Source: Sporisorium sorghi
Taxonomy: Eukaryota; Basidiomycota; Ustilaginomycetes; Ustilaginales; Ustilaginaceae
Reading direction: 5' to 3'
NCBI GenBank assembly: GCA_023212695.1
Contig: JALCCG010000155.1
Coordinates: 29,944-53,243, forward strand
Length of the DNA stretch: 23,300 bases
Shown here piece after piece: positions 7,812 to 17,370 of this stretch (its first letter is position 1; each line of letters opens with the position of its first letter). A program made the translations under genes and the position numbers. The notes under the pieces are model-generated. The model worked only from the letters and a program-made list of their open reading frames with translations, did no database searches and had not been told where the DNA came from.

Positions 7812-10118
7812 ATGGATCGACCACGTCGGTCCGCACGCCAGTCGGCGTCGGGTCATCAGTCACCGGCGCCTGCAGCCACGCCTTCCACCTCAGCGGCTGT
7901 CACATCATCGATAGTGCCTCCTGCTGCGATGGCAAACGGCGTCTCCAACTCGTCGCGCTACCAGGCCTCGTCGTACGCCTCGCCATCTCCATACCCGCAG
8001 CCATCCGCCTCTCGTCCGCAATTCCAACAAACTCCATCTGCGTCGGGCAGCAGCTTGATACAAGCCGGATCCGCGCTCCTGTCGCAGCAACAGCACATGC
8101 AGCCCTCCTTCGGCGCACCACCTGCGATGATGCAGCCAGCCGAACCGCAGAAGGTGAGCCAGCTGAGCCTGCAGTCGCTGCCGCAGGTGTACTCGATGGG
8201 TCGAGGCAGTGCACCCATTGCACCCGCTACGCCATCAGCGCCGCCACGTCCTTTTGGCACCGCTGCATCGGCACCGACCATCCCGCAGGCCATGTACAGC
8301 ACGTTCCCGGCGCGCATCAAGGCGGGCACCACCAACCTGCTCCAGTCGGTCCCCTCGTCCGAATGGTACGACACCTCCGGCAAACCGCTCGATCCATTCA
8401 GCACGCCCACGCACGATTCGTCGCACGCTTACACTTCAAGCGCAACGCCGTACCGCTCCGCACGAACCAGCGGGCGCAGACGTGCCGCTGCAGGGTTCAT
8501 CCGCTACGCCGAGGCCGGCAGCTCGGACGACGAATTCGAAGAAGACGTGGGCACCGAGGACGAGGCCGGCTCGCGCGGTGTCAAGCGCGGTCTCGACGAC
8601 GAGGCGGAAGAAGACTCGTCGCGCGCCTACCTCGGCCTGCCACCTCCAGCTTCAAAAATGGTCGCAAAGCGCGTCTACCACCGCACCAACCACGTGTACC
8701 ACACCGACGACGACCTCGCCCGCCAAGCGGGGCGCAACGAGATCCTCGTGCCCATCAAGATCGACCTCGAGGCCGAACAGTACCGCATCAAGGACTCGTT
8801 TACGTGGAACATGAACGAGCGGCTCATCTCGCCTCATCATTTCGCCAAGTTGTTGTTGGAGGATCTCGATATTCCGGTGGAGCCGTACGCGACGCAGATT
8901 ATGAACATGATCAACCAGCAGATCGAGGATGCGACGGGCGTGGCGGACATCGAGATGGAGCCTGCAGCGGGCGGGGTGTGGGCGGCGGCGCGTCTCGATG
9001 GCAGCGGCGAGCTTGCGGTCCCTCCCTCGGAGCGCGACCAGTACGACCCGGAAGAGGAGGCTACCAAAGAGGGCCGGCCGTGGGACTGGGGCCTGGAGCG
9101 CACGGACGACGAGCAGTGCCGCTGGCGCAAACGCATGGCGCACCGGCTCGAAACCAACCAAGGTCTGGGCGACTTTGAAGACGACCTGCGCGTCATTGTC
9201 GACTACGAAGTGCAGATCCTACGCCACCTGCTGCGGGACCGGCTCGAGTGGGACCTGTGTTCGCCGCTCACGCCCGAGTCTTTCGCGCGGAAGCTGTGCG
9301 ACGATCTGGGTCTGTCAGGGGAGGCGCAGGTGCTGATCGCGAATAGCGTGCGCGAGCAGCTGATTAACCACAAACGAGCGGCGCTGGAGCTGGGGCTGGT
9401 GGGGAGCGGGAGGGTGTTGAAGGAGAAGGAACGCGAGATCGAGGCGGCGTGGGCCGAGTTGAGTGCGGAGAAGTTGGAGAAGCAGCGCAAGCGGTTGGAG
9501 CGGGACGAGTCGGGCGTGGCAGAGTCGCAGGTTCAGTCGGCGGATGCGACGCGCGAGCCGTCGGTGCAGCCGAGTGCCGCTACGGAGGAGGAGGCAGACG
9601 TCAAACCCGCTGCGGATGGTGCGACGCCGAAACCAGACGCGGATGGAACAGGTGAAGCACCAGCGACGGAGGCAGCTACGCCAGCCCAAGACGACGACGA
9701 AGAAGACGTCGAGACGCTGCACCTCACCGCCACCGCCACTGCCGCCCCTACGCGCGAAGGCACCTCCACCCCCGCTGCCAACCCCAACAACCCCACTCCG
9801 ATCCCCGCAACGCGCTCCTCGGCACGCATCTCCAACATGCTCCTTTCCGACGCCTCTACCCCAACCGCAGTCGCACCGACACTCAGCGCGTCGCAACGCC
9901 TGCACAACGCCACGTACACCGTACGCGAGATCCTCAGCCGCGGCCCGCGCCCGCTCGACGGCATCTGGCGCGACTGGCTCGAATCGCGCGAGTTTGGGCC
10001 GTTGCTCGAAAGGCTCAACGATGACGATTTGGACAAGTTGGAGGAGGCCAACATCCGTGCGTCGAGGCGGAACAGGAGGGAGGCAGCGAGGGCGTTTGGC
10101 GGGCGTAGGCGTCGTTAG
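7812..10118 (+). CDS. SFH1: SNF5/SMARCB1-family chromatin remodelling subunit, Sfh1-like (768 aa)
   Basis: SNF5-family proteins are core subunits of nuclear SWI/SNF and RSC remodelling complexes. Two SNF5 repeats are visible: residues about 311-375 (ILVPIKIDLE, then FAKLLLEDLDIP) and about 459-527 (LRVIVDYEVQ, then FARKLCDDLGL). They are separated by some 83 residues that include a PWDWGLERTDDEQCRWRKRM stretch. The N-terminal 300 residues are Ser/Pro/Gln-rich and include an Arg-rich patch before RYAEAGSSDDEFEED, a pattern I associate with Sfh1 rather than Snf5. The C-terminal 230 residues hold an acidic Ala/Thr/Pro-rich linker. A basic helix beginning WRDWLESREFGPLLE ends the protein. It is much longer than yeast Sfh1 (about 430 aa) because of disordered extensions. 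The family is certain; Sfh1 versus Snf5 is a moderate inference. Confidence 0.9.
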   Translation: MDRPRRSARQSASGHQSPAPAATPSTSAAVTSSIVPPAAMANGVSNSSRYQASSYASPSPYPQPSASRPQFQQTPSASGSSLIQAGSALLSQQQHMQPSFGAPPAMMQPAEPQKVSQLSLQSLPQVYSMGRGSAPIAPATPSAPPRPFGTAASAPTIPQAMYSTFPARIKAGTTNLLQSVPSSEWYDTSGKPLDPFSTPTHDSSHAYTSSATPYRSARTSGRRRAAAGFIRYAEAGSSDDEFEEDVGTEDEAGSRGVKRGLDDEAEEDSSRAYLGLPPPASKMVAKRVYHRTNHVYHTDDDLARQAGRNEILVPIKIDLEAEQYRIKDSFTWNMNERLISPHHFAKLLLEDLDIPVEPYATQIMNMINQQIEDATGVADIEMEPAAGGVWAAARLDGSGELAVPPSERDQYDPEEEATKEGRPWDWGLERTDDEQCRWRKRMAHRLETNQGLGDFEDDLRVIVDYEVQILRHLLRDRLEWDLCSPLTPESFARKLCDDLGLSGEAQVLIANSVREQLINHKRAALELGLVGSGRVLKEKEREIEAAWAELSAEKLEKQRKRLERDESGVAESQVQSADATREPSVQPSAATEEEADVKPAADGATPKPDADGTGEAPATEAATPAQDDDEEDVETLHLTATATAAPTREGTSTPAANPNNPTPIPATRSSARISNMLLSDASTPTAVAPTLSASQRLHNATYTVREILSRGPRPLDGIWRDWLESREFGPLLERLNDDDLDKLEEANIRASRRNRREAARAFGGRRRR

Positions 10119-10407
10119 CCAAGCTGGAACAGCGGCGATTTCAATCATCTCGAGAAAGCGTCAGAAAGGCTGGTTTGCACAAGGCAGGTCGTGAGCTCAC
10201 ATGTGTGCAAGAAGAAAGTCATCGCTCGTGCGCAATGTTGGTCGTACGCTTTGCTTAGATTGGGATTATGTCTGAGTGACTGAGAAGATGGGTTTGCAAT
10301 ACATTGGAAGAAACGTGAAAGTAGGGGGTCATAAACTCGTCTGTGCTCGAACTGAGATGGAGCGGGAATGCTGCGCTTGACGATTCAGCAGGGGGTGCAA
10401 TGGGCGC
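10119..10407. other. Convergent 3' spacer, no gene seen
   Basis: These 289 bases lie between the stop codons of the SFH1-like and RTC3-like genes. I see no coding frame, RNA gene or repeat in them. Confidence 0.5.
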
Positions 10408-10779
10408 TCATCGACCGCCAAACCCAGCGCCCGAGCCCTTGGAGGTAGTGTTCTGGCCCTGCTTGGAGTCGTTGGTGGTGCTGTACGCCTCCTTGTGCGA
10501 AGCGGTCTGGAGCTGGCCGCGCTCCAAGATGTGCGTGACCACATCCACGTCCTTGGACGAGTCAAAGACGGTTTCGAGCTGCTGCTTGGACGGGCGGCCC
10601 ATGATGCCCTGCGCGCCGGTACCCGTGTGGAAGACGTCGAACGAATCGACAACGTCGGCGAGCGGGATGGTCTTGTCGCCTTTAATCCATTTCTTGTACT
10701 CGTCGCCGTTGACGATCACCATGAATTCGTCCGTGGATTGCGAATCGGGCTTGTAGACGACTTTGTGGAAGGTCTTCAT
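10408..10779 (-). CDS. RTC3: Rtc3-like SBDS-domain protein (123 aa)
   Basis: The protein consists of the N-terminal SBDS fold alone, like yeast Rtc3/Hgi1 (YHR087W, about 111 aa). It lacks the extra domains of the full-length ribosome maturation factor Sdo1/SBDS. Features matching the family are an early KVVYKP strand, DEFMVIVNGDEYKKW, the helix ADVVDSFDVFHTG, the GxxGxxSKxQLETVF segment (residues about 58-72) and DVVTHILERGQLQ. A flexible Gly/Ser/Thr tail ending GAGFGGR follows. Yeast Rtc3 is linked to RNA metabolism and stress; its exact role is unsettled. The ATG is the first in frame. A TATTTAAT box lies about 115 bases upstream on the minus strand. Confidence 0.9.
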   Translation of the reverse strand: MKTFHKVVYKPDSQSTDEFMVIVNGDEYKKWIKGDKTIPLADVVDSFDVFHTGTGAQGIMGRPSKQQLETVFDSSKDVDVVTHILERGQLQTASHKEAYSTTNDSKQGQNTTSKGSGAGFGGR

Positions 10780-10891
10780 TGTGAATGGAACGGGGTTTGG
10801 GTGTGTTGGTGGTGGTGGAAAGAGTTACGTTGCAGCTGAGTGTTGCGTCTGTGATGGTAAAGAGGAGGCAAGGAGTTTGCGAAAGGGTCTG

Positions 10892-10899
10892 ATTAAATA
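10892..10899 (-). promoter_or_regulatory. Candidate TATA-like box of the RTC3-like gene
   Basis: The minus strand reads TATTTAAT, about 115 bases upstream of the ATG, in an otherwise GC-balanced promoter. The leader that follows is C/A-rich (repeated CCACCAC, CAACAC) as in many fungal 5' UTRs. The site is inferred from its sequence and spacing only. Confidence 0.4.
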
Positions 10900-11016
10900 C
10901 AGCCTTCTCTCGCTCACACACTGACGAAGCGACAAACCGAAGCACCGAAACGCACTTGCCCTTGTCCGCACAAAGAGGAAGCTCAGTCAGTCAGCCGAGC
11001 GTGACGAGCGGATGGC

Positions 11017-11044
11017 CCGTCCGTCCGTCCGTCCGTCCGTCCGT
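11017..11044. repeat. (CCGT)7 tetranucleotide repeat
   Basis: Seven perfect CCGT units lie about 240 bases upstream of the RTC3-like start codon. Confidence 0.9.
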
Positions 11045-11636
11045 CTTCGCAGCGCTTTTAACTCCACATCATCCATTCGTTTGTGACCAACAAGACACGC
11101 GAGCAGCGCGCGGTTACGGCGTCATGCAGCTCTGTTTTTCCCTCATTTTCGGATGGCCCGAGCTGCTTCGAGGCGAGAGAGTGATCGTCCTCTTCCCGAC
11201 GTTTCGGCTCTTCCTTTCTTTGTCTGCTTCTCTACCGCCACTGTGCGGTGAGCAGGAGGACAGCGTGACAAGCAGCCGGCAGACGAGAGATCGACGTTTC
11301 GCTTGGCTGTGGCGCTGCGCTCTGCCGTCGATTGTGTGTGTCTGGAATTCAGCAAGTGCGAGGTCTCGTGAGCTGTGTGCATCCACCCGCCCTGCCTGCC
11401 TTTGAACCTCCCCACCGCACTTTTCTCTTTTCAACATGCACCATTTGCGAAATGACCCACCACCGCCTTTGTTGTCTCATCCGGACTTGCGCATTGCTGG
11501 CTGGTCAGTTGACGTGCTTGTGCAGCTCTCTGTTTTTGGTTTCGACGCGCTGTGACGTGATGCATTTTCTGTCGAGTCGAGAAAAAAGCGCAGCCACAGA
11601 TTTGCCCTCGCCAGCTAACTTAGCAGCGGTGTTCCT

Positions 11637-11671
<35 letters not shown>
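11637..11671. repeat. (GTC)n trinucleotide repeat, about 11 copies
   Basis: A tandem GTC/TCG run is followed by TTTTGCG. The frames across it encode only poly-Ser or poly-Asp inside short ORFs, so it is treated as an intergenic microsatellite. Confidence 0.9.
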
Positions 11672-11905
11672 TTTGCGATTCACTACCTTGCCAACGAAGC
11701 AAAGCATAGCACAGCACGTCGCACTCATTCAATGCTCGCACCTGTTCGCAGTCTGATCAGCCGAGCTCGAGTTCCAAAGGGTATATCTCATTCCGGAGCA
11801 GATGCTGTTGAAGAGCATCGCATCTACACATGGCTGTGTGTTGTCGTACAAAAAAAGTTCGTTGTAGGTCGTGTTACAGTTCATCAAAGGGGTCAACACG
11901 ACCGC

Positions 11906-13672
11906 TCAATCAATGCTCAGCTTGGACGGCGTACGGCGGTGACGCGAAGCATTCTCCTCACCATCCGCACCCTGCTGCTGCTGCTGCTGCTGCTGCTTCG
12001 CCGTCTCACCAGCCTGCTCCTCACTCTGCGCCACATGATCCGCAAACGGGTCCGGCCCAGCATCGTAGATCGACGACACGCGCCTCGCAGCCGTGCCCAT
12101 CTGAGCAGCTTTGCTCAGCGGCCCATTCGCATCTTCCTCGATGATGCTGAGCACCTGACGCAGCCGCCCTGCCGCCGTCGCGCTGCTACCTTGCGCTGCT
12201 TCGCTCGACGTCGTCGGTACGTTGAGCGAATCAATCTGCGCGTCTGCTCCCCCTTCGTCCCCTTGCTGAGCGTCACCCTCGCTCGCGTCTTTACGAAGCT
12301 GCTCGCGCGACAGCAGTTCTTCAAAATCCACACTCTCGGAGCCAAACAGCCCGCCAGACGGCGCGTGCGAGCTATCCGTCGTAGCCGACACGGCCGTCGT
12401 TGCTTCCGAGACGGTCGACAGGCCGAGCAGCGAGTCGCGCGCAATACGAGTGCGTCCGTTCGAGGAACTTCCCTTGGCATCAGGCGCTTTCGGAGTCGCA
12501 GCGGCCGCCGACCCCGATGCACTCGCGCTGGACGACTTGCCCTTCGGCGTGGACGACGACGGCAACTCGTCCGCTACAGCATTCGAATAGGACGTTCTCG
12601 TCGGCGTGGCGGATGCCGAGATGCTAGTGGGCAGCGCAGCTCTCGACAGACCCTTGCTCGGCGTCGAGGGCGGCGACACGATGTTTGCGGGCAGCACGCT
12701 CTTGTTCTTGCCCGAAGCCGCTCTCGCCTCTTCCGACGTCGCATCGCCGCCGTCGGTGACGCTGGTATCGTTGGTCGCCGCTTCGGTGCTCGTGTTATGC
12801 ACGCTATTCGCCGCCGAACTCAGCAGCGAGATGGGCGGCAGTATAGAAAAAATCTCGCCATCTTGTTTAGCCGGCCCATAGCTGCCGAACGGATCCGGGA
12901 TCGCAGCGAGCATCTGCTCGAGCACAGGATCGTTGAGCCCCTTGGAACTAATCCGCTCCGAGATCTCGATCTGCGAGCGCACGATGAGCGCGACTTTGCT
13001 TTCAATGAAAGACCAAACTTCCTGCTCGGCGTCGAGCACCTCGTTGTAGTACTGCGCCTTGAGCTCGTCGATCGCATCGACGTGGTATTGGAGCTCGGCG
13101 AGTGCGCGGCGGAACGAGTTGAGATCGCGCTCCTTCTTGCGCCCGGCGCGGTTGTTGCGCGCCTCGGCCTCTTTGAGCTCCCTCGATTTGTCCGAGATGG
13201 CTTTGTCGTGCAGCACCTGCCGATCGGTGCACGCGGAGCGGTACGTGTCGTAGTGGCTGAGAAGGGGGATGGAGAAGTCCTTCCAGAACGTGTCGCAGAG
13301 AACCTGCTCGTAGTTGCTCTTGAGAAAGTGCAGACCGCTGGCAGCCTGCAGGCCAGGGCCCGAGTCGTGGGCGCCTTTGACGCGAGCACACGCCTCCAAC
13401 GCACACGCGAGATCGGACGACGCCTTGGCCATGGACAGCATCGTGGACGTGTAGGCCTTGGCAGAGGCGAGCAGTGCCTCGTACGCGGCGAGCGACGTGC
13501 GCAGGTCCGCTCTGGTGATCAGCACAGCGGGCCGGGAGGGAAAGTCGAGCGAGGCGCGGGTGGTGGTTGACAGGGTCGGAGAGGGTGGTGCGTTGGGAAA
13601 GGGATTGCTACCACCCGCATCATGGTGACGCAAAGGCATCTGTAAGGAACGGATCGAGTGTGGTCGAGGCAT
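11906..13672 (-). CDS. IVY1: Ivy1-like BAR/I-BAR phospholipid-binding protein (588 aa)
   Basis: Yeast Ivy1 is an inverse-BAR protein that binds phosphoinositides, Ypt7 and Vps33 and acts at vacuolar and endosomal membranes, including in TORC1 control. The similarity lies in residues about 45-265: AVLITRADLRTSLAAYEALL, then MAKASSDLACALEACARVKG, HFLKSNYEQVLCDTFWKDF and PLLSHYDTYR. A strongly charged coiled-coil segment follows (residues about 155-245), beginning around DKSRELKEAEARNNRAGRKK and ending near SQIEISERIS. This is a BAR-type helical bundle. Residues about 270-588 are Ser/Ala/Thr-rich and probably disordered, with an eight-Gln run near the C-terminus. The assignment is by remembered family resemblance of the helical core. 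It is divergent from VIP1. Confidence 0.8.
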   Translation of the reverse strand: MPRPHSIRSLQMPLRHHDAGGSNPFPNAPPSPTLSTTTRASLDFPSRPAVLITRADLRTSLAAYEALLASAKAYTSTMLSMAKASSDLACALEACARVKGAHDSGPGLQAASGLHFLKSNYEQVLCDTFWKDFSIPLLSHYDTYRSACTDRQVLHDKAISDKSRELKEAEARNNRAGRKKERDLNSFRRALAELQYHVDAIDELKAQYYNEVLDAEQEVWSFIESKVALIVRSQIEISERISSKGLNDPVLEQMLAAIPDPFGSYGPAKQDGEIFSILPPISLLSSAANSVHNTSTEAATNDTSVTDGGDATSEEARAASGKNKSVLPANIVSPPSTPSKGLSRAALPTSISASATPTRTSYSNAVADELPSSSTPKGKSSSASASGSAAAATPKAPDAKGSSSNGRTRIARDSLLGLSTVSEATTAVSATTDSSHAPSGGLFGSESVDFEELLSREQLRKDASEGDAQQGDEGGADAQIDSLNVPTTSSEAAQGSSATAAGRLRQVLSIIEEDANGPLSKAAQMGTAARRVSSIYDAGPDPFADHVAQSEEQAGETAKQQQQQQQQGADGEENASRHRRTPSKLSID

Positions 13673-13819
13673 GGTGTATTGCTATCGAAGCACGTCGAGG
13701 TCCAATGATGGGTACGCCAGCCAGCCCGCTGCTATGATGTATGCTCCAGATGATGCCTCCGATCGATGTTGTTGCTACTCGTGAGCTATTCGTGCGTGTT
13801 GCAGATAGAATTGGTGCAA

Positions 13820-13860
<41 letters not shown>
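13820..13860. repeat. (ATG/GAT)n trinucleotide repeat, about 13 copies
   Basis: A perfect trinucleotide run lies about 150 bases upstream of the IVY1-like start. It reads as CAT repeats on that gene's transcript strand. Confidence 0.95.
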
Positions 13861-13902
13861 CAAGAGGTAAGAGCTTGGTGTTGCTCTGAATGTTGTTGGA
13901 CA

Positions 13903-13903
<1 letters not shown>

Positions 13904-13951
<48 letters not shown>
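13904..13951. repeat. Poly-A tract of 48 nt
   Basis: This is the longest homopolymer in the window. It is uninterrupted and lies between the IVY1-like and VIP1 promoters. No adjacent coding remnant or target duplication was seen to suggest a retroposed tail. Its exact length may be an assembly estimate. Confidence 0.9.
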
Positions 13952-13952
<1 letters not shown>

Positions 13953-14565
13953 CCTTTTCAGGTGAATTTAACACATGTCAACGACGGAATTTCGGCCATT
14001 TGGATCCGTGTGGCAGCAGCAGCAAAGGCAGTAGACAAGCAGATGAGCGTGCGTGTTGTTGTGCACTGCCAAAGAGAGGGGCTTGAGACCCTGCGCCGAC
14101 AACAGACAAGCTGCCTTTGATTCAAGTCGTCTAGAAAACAAAGCCGATGCCGACGAGATGAAAACGCTTTCAAGCAAAGGCACGTGCTCACAACGCTTTG
14201 CCATTCTGAGACAGCAGTTCATGGTCAAGCAACTCGCTTGGGCTTTGCTCGCCATTGCCATCATGAACAGACATGCTAGTAGTGCTCCCATGCTGTTGGT
14301 GCTCCGTAGCTTGCATAGAAGAGCTGCCACCTTGTTGCATGCTGCTGCCATTGTGCACGGCCATTGAGAAGACTCGGTTATCTGCACTCGTATTTTTTTT
14401 ATTTTTTTTTTCATTTTTTATTTTTTTTCATTTTGCGATTTTTTTTGGCAGTCTCGAGAGCACGTTTTCGATGTCGTCCGGTACGACGTTCTTCTTATCA
14501 CTCTCACCTTCCCTCTCTCTTCCTCCAAGCTGCTCCTCCCAACCACCTCGCAAGCCGCCGCAATC

Positions 14566-17024
14566 ATGGAGAGGATCCAGCTCGGCGTGGCCGCCATGGA
14601 TCGCAAGGCCCGTTCCAAGCCCATGCAAAACATCCTCAACCGTCTCATCAGCACCAAAGAATTCGACGTCACCATCTTTGGCGAAAAAGTCATCCTCGAC
14701 GAGCCTGTCCAAGACTGGCCCATTGTCGATGTGCTCATCTCGTTCTTCTCCACGGGTTTCCCGCTCGACAAGGCCATCTCGTACGCCGACCTGCGCAAGC
14801 CCGTGCTGGTCAACGATCTTCGCCTCCAGCAGGTGCTCTGGGACCGTCGTGCCGTCCTTGCCATCTTGGACAGCGTCGGTGTGCCCACGCCGCGCCGGCT
14901 CGAGGTCGACCGCGACGGCGGCCCGGATCTGGAGGATGTCATCATTGACGATCTCAAGCAGCGACTCGGCGCCGATCTGCGCAAGGACCGCCAGCCCAAA
15001 GAGTGTACGCTCGACGACTACGACCATCTCTCCATCGGCGGCAATAAGATCTCGAAACCGTTCGTCGAGAAACCCGTCTCGGGCGAGGACCACAACATCC
15101 ACATCTACTTTCCCAAACACCGCGGCGGCGGAGGCAGGCGTCTGTTCCGTAAAGTCGGCAACAAGTCGTCCGAGTACGACCCCAACCTCGTCGAGCCCCG
15201 TTCGGACGGCTCGTACATCTACGAAGAATTTATGGACGTCGACAATGCCGAGGACATCAAGGTGTATACCATCGGACCGCACTTTGTGCATGCAGAGACG
15301 CGCAAGTCGCCTGTCGTTGATGGCGTTGTCAAACGCAATCCGGACGGCAAGGAGATCCGCTACATCACCAAGCTCAGCGACGAAGAGATCCAGATGGCCA
15401 CGTCCATCTCCAAGGCGTTCAAGCAGAACATTTGCGGCTTTGATCTGCTGCGTGTCGGGGGTAAGAGCTATGTCATTGACGTCAATGGCTGGAGCTTTGT
15501 CAAGGGCAACGATTTCTACTATGACAAGTGCGCCGAGATCTTGAGTCGTTTCTGCAAGAACAACGTCGTTCGGCGGCCGTTGGGGAGCTCGGCGAGCGGG
15601 CTGGGCAGTGTCGGTCCAAGAGAACGCGAGCGGTCCGCGTGGAACCTCAAGGCGTCCGTCACTGTGTTCAGACACGGCGATCGCACGCCCAAGCAGAAGC
15701 TCAAGCGCTCCTTCAAGCCCTCCGAGACGTGGGCTGCGCCTCTCATCGCTTTGCTGCAAGGACGACGCGAAGAGATCATCCTGCGCACGCAGCTCGACCT
15801 CGTCTCCACCGCCGCATCCGAGGCGCTCGCCCTGCCCGGCGCCAACACCGAAGACCTCGAGCTCATCATCCAGCTCATCAACCGCAAAAAGGATATGCCG
15901 GGCACCAAGGTGCAGATCAAGCCCAGCTTCGACAAAGCCTCGGGCGACCTTGCCAAGATGCAGCTCATCATCAAATGGGGCGGCGAGTTCTCGCACGCTG
16001 CTCGGCACCAGGCCAAGGACTTTGGCAACAACATGCGCAAGGACATGATCATCATGAACGCCGATGCGCTCGATAACTGCACCGTGTACACGTCGTCGGA
16101 GCGCCGGGTGACGGCGTCGGCCGAGATCTTTGCCGCTGCGTTCCTGGACGAGTCGAGCGGCGAGAAGGAGATGATCATCCGCAAAGACTTGCTGGATGAT
16201 TCGAACGCAGCGAAAGACGTGATGGACATTGTCAAGAAGAAGCTCAAGGCGTCGCTGCGACCAGACTCACCTGAGGCCAACGACGTGCCGGATGACTGGC
16301 CCGAAGATCTCCCCCCACCCGCCAAGCTCGCGCTCGAGATCGCCTCGCTGCTCGGGCAGCTGCGCGACATCATGCGCCACAACTACAAGGTGCTGGGTAA
16401 AGGCATCGAGCGCGTGCAGACGCGCTGGTGCACGCACGAGACCCCGCAGCTGTTCCGCGAGCGCTGGGAGAAGCTGTTCAACGATTTCGAAGAAGACCCG
16501 CACGATCCGTCGCGTTCGTCGGAGCTGTACGACATGCTCAGCCACGACGGCCTGCACAACCGCCAGTTCATCGAGACGGTCTTCGCGGATCCGAACGTGA
16601 CGAGCGAAGATCTGGATAAGCGGCTGGTACACCTGCACGAGCTGTACCGCAAGGCGCTGGCGTTGTTCTCGTTCATCTGCCCGCGCGAGTACGGCATCAC
16701 GCCGGAGGAAAAGGAGGAGATCGGCTTCCTCACCTCCATGCCTCTGCTCAAGAATATCGTGGAGGATCTCAAGGGTGCCAAGGAGACCCGGGGCATTTGC
16801 AGCTTGTATTTTACGAAGGAGTCGCATATCCATACGCTGCTGAATCTGGTGCTGGCGTCGGAGCTCAACGTGGTCATGCCCAAGTCGCCGCCGTTGGACT
16901 ACTTTGCGAGTATCACGTTCGAGGTGTACGAGCGCAACCCCTCGTCCGGCGGAGGGAGCGCACCGGGCAGTGCTGGGAATAGTCTGCACCACAGCCCATC
17001 CAGCGCTTCGCTATCGACACCCCC

Positions 17025-17072
<48 letters not shown>

Positions 17073-17370
17073 CTCGCTGCTCATCAGCGTATCGGAGGGC
17101 GCGCACTCGAGCAATATCTTGAGCATCAACTTGGATGCGCGGCATGCGCTGACGCCGCTGCCCCGCCGCCCGCTCACGACGCACATGGACTTCGACGACG
17201 CCATGGCCAAGCTCGAGGCCCACAGCAGCAGGGATAGCAGGGTGGAAAGGGGGATGGTGGAGGGGTCGACGGTGTTCTTTGGACAAGACGATCCGGATCG
17301 CCAGTTTATGCCGATCAAGAATCGCAGGGATAGCGTCGATACTGATCGTAGCTCGGTTAGGCAGGGCTGA
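14566..17370 (+). CDS. VIP1: Diphosphoinositol pentakisphosphate kinase/phosphatase, Vip1/Asp1 family (934 aa)
   Basis: PPIP5K enzymes phosphorylate inositol hexakisphosphate to inositol pyrophosphates and carry a pyrophosphatase half that opposes the reaction. These signals control phosphate sensing, microtubules and polarised growth. The N-terminal half is the ATP-grasp kinase: GVAAMDRKARSKPMQNIL at the start, FMDVDNAEDIKVYTIGP, and IDVNGWSFVKGN with D305. D305 appears to match the aspartate whose loss kills S. pombe Asp1 kinase activity. The C-terminal half is a histidine-acid-phosphatase domain with RHGDRTP at 369-375 (nucleophile H370), YTSSERRVTASAEIF and KESHIHTL. A Q15 run (821-835) interrupts this domain. 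Length is close to Asp1 (920 aa). The N-terminus is about 28 residues shorter than Asp1, so a small upstream exon is possible, but the ATG fits the domain start. Confidence 0.96.
17026..17070 (+). repeat. (CAG)15 in the VIP1 coding frame
   Basis: Fifteen perfect CAG codons encode Q821-Q835 in the phosphatase half of the VIP1 product, between FEVYERN and YSLLISVSEG. A Ser/Gly/Pro-rich segment precedes them, so they probably lie in a surface loop. Confidence 0.95.

Larger units (their letters stand above)
10900..11905. other. Long intergenic region with short repeats, no supported gene
   Basis: About 1 kb separates the upstream side of the RTC3-like gene from the 3' end of the IVY1-like gene. 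Open frames here are short and low in complexity, with no recognisable protein. Two tandem repeats are present: CCGT x7 at 11017-11044 and a GTC run at 11637-11671. An unrecognised short intron-split gene or non-coding RNA cannot be excluded. Confidence 0.4.
13673..14565. promoter_or_regulatory. Bidirectional intergenic region between IVY1-like and VIP1 genes
   Basis: These 893 bases separate two divergent start codons. They contain an ATG trinucleotide run, a 48-base poly-A tract and a T-rich stretch at about 14391-14447 broken by single A, C or G bases. The T-rich stretch and the pyrimidine-rich TCTCTCTTCCTCC segment next to VIP1 resemble a fungal core promoter and leader. No separate gene is supported. 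Confidence 0.5.

Noticed and set aside
7493..9178. 561-codon plus-strand frame overlapping the SFH1-like start
   Set aside because: It passes through A24 and overlaps the SNF5-domain gene in another frame. No recognisable domain is present.
11332..11709. 125-codon plus-strand frame in the RTC3/IVY1 spacer
   Set aside because: It ends in poly-Ser from the GTC repeat, is Cys/Ser-rich without domain-like pattern, and has no supporting splice or promoter signal.
11732..13570. 612-codon plus-strand frame opposite the IVY1-like gene
   Set aside because: It is Arg/Leu-rich shadow coding caused by GC-rich codons of the real minus-strand gene. The minus-strand product has BAR-family features.
13904..13951. 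Poly-A tract as a retrotransposon or retroposed-gene tail
   Set aside because: No coding remnant lies upstream on either strand and no target-site duplication was found around it. A microsatellite is simpler.
14428..16008. 526-codon minus-strand frame opposite VIP1
   Set aside because: It lies antisense to the conserved kinase domain. Its composition is that of a GC-driven shadow frame.
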